The position numbers and the translations under genes are program-made. Positions 1 to 5,238 of a stretch of 5,238 nucleotides of DNA are shown here, piece after piece. Below the pieces are notes generated by a model that did not search any database, was not told the origin of the DNA, and saw nothing but the letters and a program-made list of their open reading frames with translations. The DNA is from Crenothrix polyspora (GTDB lineage: Bacteria; Pseudomonadota; Gammaproteobacteria; Methylococcales; Methylomonadaceae): NCBI GenBank assembly GCA_945903675.1, contig CAMDOP010000253.1:1-5238 (forward strand), written 5' to 3'. Within the stretch, counting starts at the first letter, position 1, and every line of letters starts with the position of its first letter.

Positions 1-839
1 CCGGACAAGTTTGGGCAACTAAGCGTGGGTTAATCAGAACCATACATTATCTGGCTGATAAATTAATTAATTCTTTAAATACAATATGTTTAACGGATAG
101 TCCATCTCAATCGGCGTTTCTGTATGAACATAAAATTACCAATGCAGGGAAACCATTGCCAGTTTTGTTAAAAGGATCACTCTCTGGTGTAGATATTACA
201 AGATTTAATAACCAATCTTTAGTTGATCAAGGTAATAGATTACGTGAGTCTTTAAAGCTCAAAAAATCAGATTTTGTATTTGCGTTCATTGCTCGAAAAA
301 GCCATGATAAGGGCGCTATAGATATATTAAATGCATTTGCTCAAGTCGTTAGTTTGAAACCTGATGCAAAGTTATTATTTATAGGCCCGGATGAATCTGA
401 TCGAGAGATTGAGCGATTAAGAAATGAAAACTCAGATATGTTCAATAATGTATTTGAATTTGATTTAGTAGATAATCATGAGGTCTATTTGGCAGTCGCT
501 AATATTTTATGCCTACCTAGTTATCGCGAAGGATTTGGAACTATTGTTATAGATGCCGCTGCTATGGGTGTTCCCTCAATTGGTTCAAATATCTCTGGAT
601 TAAGGGATGCGATTGAAGATGGGAAAACAGGACGATTGTTTCCTGCCGGTAATGTTGGTGGATTAGTCGAGATTATGTTGGATGCGATAGAAAATCCTAA
701 CAAATACAATAAAATGGGGCTGGCAGCAAGGGCCAGAGTGAACGCTAATTTTACTGCTGATTTACTTTATAACGCATTGAAAGCATGTTACATGCAATTA
801 GTTGTTAACATTATTCCTCAATCAGACAATGAAAGATGA
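1..839 (+). CDS. Glycosyltransferase family 4 (GT-B fold), 5'-truncated by window edge
   Basis: This is the C-terminal part of a retaining GT-B glycosyltransferase that moves a sugar from a nucleotide donor to a lipid-linked or polysaccharide acceptor at the cytoplasmic face of the inner membrane. The frame is open from base 3 and gives 278 residues. A TTG at 156 could start a shorter product, but the residues before it (including TDSPSQSAFLYEHKI) match the end of the N-terminal domain and the linker, so the true start lies upstream of the window. Family 4 signatures are visible: GSLSGVDITRF at the domain junction, the phosphate-binding R-x4-K in ARKSHDKG (bases 294-311), FIGPDE, and the donor-site segment SYREGFGTIVIDAAAMGVP. 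The E-x7-E motif appears as E-x7-D (Glu 528-530, Asp 552-554). SGLRDAIEDGKTG follows, as expected. Donor and acceptor cannot be read from sequence. The neighbouring acetylation and sugar-nucleotide genes suggest polysaccharide assembly. Confidence 0.93.
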   Translation, partial: GQVWATKRGLIRTIHYLADKLINSLNTICLTDSPSQSAFLYEHKITNAGKPLPVLLKGSLSGVDITRFNNQSLVDQGNRLRESLKLKKSDFVFAFIARKSHDKGAIDILNAFAQVVSLKPDAKLLFIGPDESDREIERLRNENSDMFNNVFEFDLVDNHEVYLAVANILCLPSYREGFGTIVIDAAAMGVPSIGSNISGLRDAIEDGKTGRLFPAGNVGGLVEIMLDAIENPNKYNKMGLAARARVNANFTADLLYNALKACYMQLVVNIIPQSDNER

Positions 840-1139
840 CATTTTAGAGTAAAGAATCGACCAAATTTATTTGATAACCAACTAAAAAATAGCGTTAACA
901 GTAGGTTATAAATAGCGCTTTTTATGCAGCAACAGAATGCTCAACTAATTTTATTTCTTTCATAGCATATGATTTCACACACTTGTTAAACATATCGCAT
1001 CTAGCAATATCATTAAATGTATTATTTTTTATTGATAGCAAGAAACAGTACTTTAATATGCAAAACTCATCTCCTATGAGATTATTGCAATACAGCATTT
1101 TCCTAGACAAACTATATAAATAACTGGTAATCCCTATTC
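840..1139. other. 300-base AT-rich intergenic region, no convincing gene
   Basis: This gap separates the glycosyltransferase gene from the acyltransferase gene. The only open frame of any size is a 62-codon minus-strand frame (922-1110) with no recognisable motif; I do not annotate it as a gene. The first third holds an 8-base direct repeat (AAATAGCG at 887-894 and 910-917), an imperfect inverted repeat (874-909) and a T5 run (919-923), which together could form a weak terminator for the upstream gene. Near the right end TATAAAT (1115-1121) resembles a -10 box about 20 bases before the acyltransferase start, but no good -35 element lies at a proper distance. The gap suggests that the acetylation genes may have their own transcript. 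It could also be the scar of a lost gene. Confidence 0.6.
874..909. repeat. Imperfect inverted repeat after the glycosyltransferase gene
   Basis: The arms ATAACCAAC (874-882) and GTAGGTTAT (901-909) are complementary except at one position, with an 18-base loop that contains the palindrome GTTAAC (894-899). A T5 run follows at 919-923, ten bases beyond the stem. An overlapping alternative fold pairs AAAAA plus GCG (885-894, with a TA bulge) with CGCTTTTT (916-923). The location 35 bases after the glycosyltransferase stop suits a transcription terminator, but the stems are AT-rich and weak, so this is only a candidate. Confidence 0.3.
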
Positions 1140-2708
1140 ATGATATTTAATTCATATGTTTTTATTTTTGGCTTTCTCCCTGTTGTGGTTTTCATATTTT
1201 ACAGTCTAGGGCGATATAGTCATCATTTAGCTACACTTTGGCTAACGGTTGCCTCATTATTTTTCTATGGTTGGTGGGATGCCCGATTTGTAGGTTTGCT
1301 ATTGGGGTCTATTTTCTTCAATTATGGCATGGGTTATTTGATTGGACATTGCGTTAATTACTCTAATCATCGGGCAAAACTTCTTTTAGTAATTTCGATC
1401 GTTGTTAATTTATGCTTGTTGGGATATTTTAAATATGCTAATTTTTTCATGGATAATCTCAACTTCCTGACAACAAATTTCCTGTCAGGGTCTGCTATTA
1501 ATATAACTAAAATATTTCTACCCTTGGGCATTTCTTTTTTCACCTTTACTCAACTTGCATTTTTGGTTGATACCTATCAAGGTAAAGTTAAAGAGTATAA
1601 CTTTGTCCACTACACATTGTTTGTGACTTATTTTCCGCATTTAATCGCTGGTCCGGTTTTACACCATAAAGAAATGATGCCCCAATTTGCTTTACGCAAT
1701 AATTGCAAGGTTAACTGGGAAAATATAGCTATTGGTTTAACCATCTTTATCCTGGGTTTAGCTAAAAAGGTATTGCTGGCAGATAATTTTGGCGAATATT
1801 CCGCGCCTATTTTTGAAGCTGTGAAAGCAGGGGGGCATCCAATGTTGGTTGAAGCATGGTTTGGTGCGCTTTCTTATACCTTACAATTATATTTTGATTT
1901 TTCTGGGTACTCCGACATGGCTATTGGTTTGTCGTTATTATTTAATGTTCGCCTACCCATCAATTTTAACTCACCTTATAAGTCACTCAGTATTATTGAG
2001 TTTTGGCGAAGTTGGCACATGACACTATCGCGCTTCCTGCGTGATTATTTGTATATTCCTCTTGGTGGCAGTCAAAATGGTAAAACTAGACGTTACACTA
2101 ACCTGATGATAACTATGTTACTTGGAGGATTATGGCATGGCGCTGGATGGACATTTGTCATTTGGGGAGGTTTACACGGACTTTATCTAATTATTAATCA
2201 TGCTTGGCGTAATTTAAAAGAACGCATGAAGTGGTCCGATGGTGGAAAACTTGCTCGTTTTGGTGCCGGCCTGCTCACATTTTTAGCGGTAGTAGTTGGT
2301 TGGGTATTTTTTCGTGCCGACAATTTTACTGTTGCAACAGAATTGTTGAGTGGCATGGCGGGTTCAAATGGTTGTTCATTTTCCCCCCGCTCTGAATTTT
2401 CGACAATAGGTGAAATTTTAAAAGGCATGGGAGCCCAATTTATCGGCACACTAACAATAAGCAATTTATCTTCCAGCAAAATTATCAAACTTCTTATTGT
2501 AGGGCTATTAATTGTTTTTACGATGCCTAATGTGCAAGAAATTATGGTGAATTATTCATCCGCTTTAAATTCAGAAAAACGGTTTAACAGGCCTGCTTGG
2601 TTTACTTGGCAGCCATCTTTGGTTTATGTCATAGTTCTTGTGATATTGAGTTATTTTGTGCTAATAAATTTACATAAACAATCGACTTTTTTATATTTTC
2701 AATTTTAA
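1140..2708 (+). CDS. MBOAT family O-acyltransferase, AlgI type
   Basis: This polytopic inner-membrane enzyme takes an acyl group (acetyl in the best-known relatives) from a cytoplasmic donor and passes it across the membrane, so that a surface polysaccharide can be O-acylated. It has 522 residues, close to Pseudomonas AlgI. The N-terminus MIFNSYVFIFGFLPVVV is the usual opening of this family and supports the ATG at 1140, although no clear Shine-Dalgarno sequence precedes it. Hydrophobic segments run through the whole length. The MBOAT core is well preserved: YFDFSGYSDMAIGL (251-264), FWRSWHMTLSRFLRDYLYIP (288-307), LGGLWHGAGWTFVIWGGLHG (328-347) and WVFFRADNF (388-396). His333 in WHGAGW (bases 2136-2138) matches the essential histidine of AlgI, and His293 is the second conserved one. 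It sits 16 bases before an SGNH-like gene, the usual partner in AlgI/AlgJ, PatA/PatB and DltB/DltD systems. The acceptor is probably the polysaccharide made by this cluster, not necessarily alginate. The gene is intact. Confidence 0.95.
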   Translation: MIFNSYVFIFGFLPVVVFIFYSLGRYSHHLATLWLTVASLFFYGWWDARFVGLLLGSIFFNYGMGYLIGHCVNYSNHRAKLLLVISIVVNLCLLGYFKYANFFMDNLNFLTTNFLSGSAINITKIFLPLGISFFTFTQLAFLVDTYQGKVKEYNFVHYTLFVTYFPHLIAGPVLHHKEMMPQFALRNNCKVNWENIAIGLTIFILGLAKKVLLADNFGEYSAPIFEAVKAGGHPMLVEAWFGALSYTLQLYFDFSGYSDMAIGLSLLFNVRLPINFNSPYKSLSIIEFWRSWHMTLSRFLRDYLYIPLGGSQNGKTRRYTNLMITMLLGGLWHGAGWTFVIWGGLHGLYLIINHAWRNLKERMKWSDGGKLARFGAGLLTFLAVVVGWVFFRADNFTVATELLSGMAGSNGCSFSPRSEFSTIGEILKGMGAQFIGTLTISNLSSSKIIKLLIVGLLIVFTMPNVQEIMVNYSSALNSEKRFNRPAWFTWQPSLVYVIVLVILSYFVLINLHKQSTFLYFQF

Positions 2709-2724
2709 GTACGACATAAAAATA

Positions 2725-3798
2725 ATGAACATCCATTTACAACCCTTAAGTTTTAAAAAATACAGTTCAATCCTGATTTATATGTTTTTATTGATGGCGG
2801 TAGTTTTTGGATCTATGGAAATATATTTTGAAAAAGTATATGGAGATTTAGCTCGTATCGGTAACTTTCCGGAACGTTATTTTGGCTGGAGGTCATCACA
2901 GCCAGGTATTCCAAACGATTTATTAAAAGATTCTCCATTGGATGAAGCTAATATTTTGGTTATTGGTGATTCATTTTCAGCAGCGAGAATTTGGCAAACT
3001 AAACTGGTTGCTGATGGTTTAAAAGTCGGAACAATGACTTGGTCCGAATTAAAAGAAAAAGAAGCCTTACCAAGTGATTTAGGTAAAACATTAAGAATAT
3101 CGGGCTTTAAAGGTCGCTATGTTATTATTGAAAGTGTAGAGCGACTGTTTCAAGGACGTATGATGGCTCTTTCTAAAGCACAGCTCCATCAAGTTTCGAA
3201 AACACCGTTTGTAGTTGACACAAACTTCCCTCTTTATCCCTTTACCTCACGTGAGCGAGTATCATGGAGTAAGCTTAATGGCGGGGCTTGGGGAGTCTCC
3301 GCGCTTTACAATAGTATTAAGCTGTTTTTGAATTTACCTCAAAACTATTTGAAGTCAGGAGCTGTGCAAGCCGTAAATTTTGATGGTTGCCAGTTATTTA
3401 CTCATAGGTTATGTAACTACGGTATTTTTGTTGAGGGGGACTTCGATAAACATACTTTCAACTCTATTGATAATGTTTTAGCAGTCAATAGAAATTTGAA
3501 AGCGGAAGGTATCCAACCTATATGGATGATTATTCCTGATAAAGCAACAGTTTATCTGGGTTATGGTAAGTTTAATAAATATCCGTATCAAAATATTTGG
3601 CAAAATTTTGCACAATACCCTGAATTATTAGCTCTGGATTTAGGAACAGAGTTTGTCAATAAAAGTCGAACAGTTAAGGATTTTTATTATCCAAATGACA
3701 CGCATTTAAGCGTGAATGGTTCTTTGTATATGGGTAGTGTTATGGAAAAACAATTGCGTAATGTAATGGCTAATCAGGCAAAATCTGTTTCTCCTTAA
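2725..3798 (+). CDS. Membrane-anchored SGNH-hydrolase-like protein, probable periplasmic O-acetyltransferase partner of the MBOAT
   Basis: This 357-residue protein has one N-terminal hydrophobic segment (about residues 13-30) after a short basic stretch (KK at 11-12), which suggests a signal anchor with the rest in the periplasm. ILVIGDSFSAARIW (77-90) holds the nucleophile motif, with Ser83 the likely catalytic serine. YYPNDTHLSVNGS (321-333) holds Asp325 and His327, the likely remaining triad members. IIPDKATVYL (269-278) resembles a segment seen in AlgX/AlgJ-type proteins. The only two cysteines (Cys222, Cys230) lie eight residues apart and could form a disulfide. The ATG at 2725 is preferred because a later Met (residue 20) would cut into the membrane segment; there is no clear Shine-Dalgarno sequence. 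Following the MBOAT gene by 16 bases, it is likely co-transcribed and likely moves the exported acyl group onto the polysaccharide. Ser-before-Asp/His is the classical SGNH order, unlike the permuted AlgX/AlgJ. It could instead be an esterase. Confidence 0.82.
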   Translation: MNIHLQPLSFKKYSSILIYMFLLMAVVFGSMEIYFEKVYGDLARIGNFPERYFGWRSSQPGIPNDLLKDSPLDEANILVIGDSFSAARIWQTKLVADGLKVGTMTWSELKEKEALPSDLGKTLRISGFKGRYVIIESVERLFQGRMMALSKAQLHQVSKTPFVVDTNFPLYPFTSRERVSWSKLNGGAWGVSALYNSIKLFLNLPQNYLKSGAVQAVNFDGCQLFTHRLCNYGIFVEGDFDKHTFNSIDNVLAVNRNLKAEGIQPIWMIIPDKATVYLGYGKFNKYPYQNIWQNFAQYPELLALDLGTEFVNKSRTVKDFYYPNDTHLSVNGSLYMGSVMEKQLRNVMANQAKSVSP

Positions 3799-3835
3799 TT
3801 CATATTATTTGTAATAGTTGCAGGCAAAATACTAC

Positions 3836-3868
3836 TTTTGGAGTTTCACACTACTTAGAAATCCAAAA
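3836..3868. repeat. Imperfect inverted repeat (hairpin), possible terminator
   Basis: TTTTGGAGTTTC (3836-3847) pairs with GAAATCCAAAA (3858-3868): eleven base pairs with one bulged G (3843) and a ten-base loop. It starts 38 bases after the stop of the SGNH-like gene. The outer pairs are A-T, giving an A/T-flanked stem, but no separate T run follows on either strand, so it is not a textbook intrinsic terminator. It might end or attenuate the acetylation transcript, stabilise its 3' end, or be a binding site. Confidence 0.45.
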
Positions 3869-3933
3869 ATAATTATGCAGTCACATTAACTTTTGATATC
3901 GAGCGGTTTTTAGAAACTAAACGAATATAACCT

Positions 3934-3943
3934 AGGTTTAAAA
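3934..3943 (+). promoter_or_regulatory. Short Shine-Dalgarno-like site for the epimerase gene
   Basis: AGG at 3934-3936, seven bases before the ATG at 3944, is a minimal ribosome binding site at suitable spacing. It supports the chosen start, which also places the nucleotide-binding glycine motif at the very N-terminus as expected for this family. Confidence 0.45.
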
Positions 3944-4879
3944 ATGATACTTGTTACTGGTGCCAATGGGTTTGTTGGCAAATACCTTTGTAGGGCGTTT
4001 GTTGAACAAAGACAAATTGTACGTACAGCAACTCGTCAGACAAATACGCAAGTTAAAAATAACGAGACGGTGGGAGTCGGTGAGTTAAACGGTCAGAGTG
4101 ATTGGACAAAGGCGTTGCTCGATATAAAAGTGGTTATTCATCTTGCTGCCCGTGTACATGTAATGAAGGATGCTAGCACTGATCCTTTGGCAGAGTTTCG
4201 AAAAATAAATGTTGAGGGAACTTTAAATCTTGCAAAGCAGGCTGCGAAGGCAGGTGTAAAGCGCTTTATTTTTATTAGCTCAATTAAGGTGAATGGCGAG
4301 CATACCGATTTAGACAAGCCATTTACCGAGGCAGATGTAGCTAATCCACAAGATGCTTATGGCGTGTCAAAGTATGAAGCCGAACAAGGGTTATTGTTAA
4401 TTGCCCAACAAACCGGCATGGAGGTAGTAATTTTACGTCCGCCATTAATATATGGTCCCGGTGTAAAAGCTAATTTTAAAAGTATGCTACATTTTGTTAA
4501 GCGAGAAATACCCTTACCATTTGGTATTATTAATAACAAACGTAGTTTTGTTTATTTAGGTAATTTAATAAGCCTGATTATCCGATGTATTGATCACCCA
4601 GAGGCAGCTAATCAGGTATTTTTGGTTTCCGATGGAGAAGATCTTTCAACGACTCAATTATTAACTGGGTGTGCTAAGGCGTTAGGAGTTAAGGCAAGAC
4701 TTTTGCCAGTTCCTCAAAAGTTAATTGAGTTTTTCGCAAATTTACTAGGTAAGCAAGATATCGCTCAGCGATTATCCGGCAATTTGCAGGTCGATATTTC
4801 AAAAGCCAGACATTTACTGAACTGGACGCCACCAGTATCAGTGGCGGATGGACTAATTGAAACGTGCAAGCAGATTTAA
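3944..4879 (+). CDS. NAD(P)-dependent sugar epimerase/reductase, extended SDR family, WbpV/Gnu-like
   Basis: This soluble cytoplasmic enzyme of 311 residues acts at C4 of a nucleotide- or lipid-linked sugar. The Rossmann motif GANGFVG (6-12) binds NAD(P). HLAAR (66-70), the Ser-Ser of FISSIKVNG (110-118) and the catalytic Tyr139-x3-Lys143 (AYGVSK) follow in the normal extended-SDR order. RPPLIYGPGVKANF (165-178) and FLVSDGEDLSTTQLL (226-240) are typical of the subgroup found in O-antigen clusters, which includes WbpV of Pseudomonas aeruginosa (4-reductase giving UDP-QuiNAc) and Gnu (GlcNAc/GalNAc-PP-undecaprenol 4-epimerase). Sequence alone does not tell me which reaction applies. In many clusters a WbpL/WecA-like initiating sugar-phosphate transferase follows directly; here the next gene is on the opposite strand, so this is the last plus-strand gene of the cluster within the window. 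The gene is intact and full length for the family. Confidence 0.93.
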   Translation: MILVTGANGFVGKYLCRAFVEQRQIVRTATRQTNTQVKNNETVGVGELNGQSDWTKALLDIKVVIHLAARVHVMKDASTDPLAEFRKINVEGTLNLAKQAAKAGVKRFIFISSIKVNGEHTDLDKPFTEADVANPQDAYGVSKYEAEQGLLLIAQQTGMEVVILRPPLIYGPGVKANFKSMLHFVKREIPLPFGIINNKRSFVYLGNLISLIIRCIDHPEAANQVFLVSDGEDLSTTQLLTGCAKALGVKARLLPVPQKLIEFFANLLGKQDIAQRLSGNLQVDISKARHLLNWTPPVSVADGLIETCKQI

Positions 4880-4887
4880 ATTCAATA

Positions 4888-5238
4888 TCATTTAGCAAAA
4901 GGCTTCTGCGCTTTATGCAACCATAGTGGTAAAGCGAGTATGAGTAAACTTGCTAACCAAAGCTGTAATTGGCAGTTTGATATTGTATAGAAAACCCCCA
5001 TCCCCAATCTCGCTCCCAGATTTGGATAGCTTTCGATAAAATCATGCAATATGCTAAAAGCATAGGTTTCACCTAGGATAATGGCTGCAACCATAAAGAT
5101 AAGCGCATAAGCACAAGCCCTGAGTGGTATGCGGATAACAATAGCGCCAATCAACATCGGCCAGCCCAATAAGTGGCTGTAGTTAAAAGTGACCATAAAT
5201 ACTTGATAGATTCTATCGGTCAAGATCGGATAAGCCGA
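4888..5238 (-). CDS. Hypothetical multi-pass membrane protein, C-terminal part only
   Basis: The minus-strand frame is open from the window edge to a TGA at 4888-4890 and gives 116 residues. A TTG (bases 5221-5223) could be read as a start, but the frame continues upstream of it to the edge, so the gene is most likely cut. Three hydrophobic stretches are visible: about residues 23-37 (LLGWPMLIGAIVIRI), 39-55 (ACAYALIFMVAAIILG) and 90-107 (LQLWLASLLILALPLWL). A more polar segment with HDFIESYPNLGARLG lies between the last two, and the tail is basic (HKAQKPFAK), which suggests a cytoplasmic C-terminus. I do not recognise the family. It converges on the epimerase gene with only 8 bases between stops, and its DNA looks somewhat less AT-rich than the cluster, so it may lie outside the polysaccharide operon. 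Confidence 0.7.
   Translation of the reverse strand, partial: SAYPILTDRIYQVFMVTFNYSHLLGWPMLIGAIVIRIPLRACAYALIFMVAAIILGETYAFSILHDFIESYPNLGARLGMGVFYTISNCQLQLWLASLLILALPLWLHKAQKPFAK

Larger units (their letters stand above)
3799..3943. other. 145-base intergenic region with hairpin, before the epimerase gene
   Basis: This spacer has no open frame of note. It holds the imperfect hairpin listed separately (3836-3868) and, near its right end, TATAAC (3926-3931), which resembles a -10 box but lacks a matching -35 at normal spacing. The epimerase gene may be read from its own promoter here or by read-through from the acetylation genes; the sequence does not decide this. Confidence 0.5.

Noticed and set aside
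156..158. TTG at 156 as the start of the glycosyltransferase
   Set aside because: The frame is open upstream to the window edge and those codons encode sequence fitting the end of the N-terminal GT-B domain, so this is an internal leucine codon.
922..1110. 62-codon minus-strand frame in the intergenic gap
   Set aside because: There is no recognisable motif and it is short for random occurrence in AT-rich DNA. I see no sign of a ribosome binding site strong enough to support it. It is kept only as a remark on the gap.
1085..1121. Promoter made of TTGCAA (1085-1090) and TATAAAT (1115-1121) before the acyltransferase gene
   Set aside because: The spacing of 24 bases is too long for a standard sigma-70 promoter, and AT-rich DNA gives many TATAAT-like matches.
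2198..2488. 96-codon minus-strand frame inside the acyltransferase gene
   Set aside because: It lies wholly within a well-supported MBOAT coding region and its product resembles no family; it is a shadow frame.
4689..4898. 69-codon minus-strand frame spanning the end of the epimerase gene
   Set aside because: It overlaps the conserved C-terminus of the epimerase and the end of the minus-strand membrane protein gene in another frame, with no motifs of its own.
4894..4917. Possible hairpin (GCAAAAGGC with GCGCTTTATGC) near the end of the minus-strand gene
   Set aside because: The stem has a mismatch and a wobble pair, lies inside coding sequence and has no T run, so it is not a credible terminator.

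Overview
The window looks like the 3' part of a cell-surface polysaccharide (O-antigen, capsule or exopolysaccharide) gene cluster from a Gram-negative bacterium, most likely a gammaproteobacterium. This rests on protein character: an AlgI-type acyltransferase, a periplasmic SGNH-type partner and a WbpV/Gnu-like sugar epimerase/reductase. The DNA is AT-rich by eye. I cannot name the genus; an AT-rich gammaproteobacterium (for example a methanotroph-like lineage) is only a guess.

Layout. Bases 1-839 hold the C-terminal part of a GT-B family 4 glycosyltransferase whose 5' end lies outside the window. A 300-base gap (840-1139) with no convincing gene follows; it has short repeats and a weak hairpin. 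Bases 1140-2708 encode a complete membrane-bound O-acyltransferase (MBOAT, AlgI type). It is followed after 16 bases by a signal-anchored SGNH-hydrolase-like protein (2725-3798), and the two form an acetylation module. After a 145-base gap with a long imperfect hairpin comes a complete extended-SDR sugar-nucleotide epimerase/reductase (3944-4879). The last gene, on the minus strand (4888-5238, 5' end cut), is a multi-pass membrane protein of unknown function that converges on the epimerase gene with 8 bases between stop codons.

How the genes work together (inference). The SDR enzyme would supply an N-acetylated hexosamine or 6-deoxyhexosamine precursor, and the glycosyltransferase would add a sugar at the cytoplasmic face. 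The MBOAT would pass an acyl group, probably acetyl, across the inner membrane, and the SGNH-like protein would place it on the polysaccharide in the periplasm. The most interesting point is the MBOAT partner: it has AlgX/AlgJ-flavoured motifs, but its putative catalytic residues are in the classical SGNH order (Ser first, Asp-x-His last) rather than the permuted order known for AlgX/AlgJ. No mobile element, CRISPR array, tRNA or rRNA was seen.
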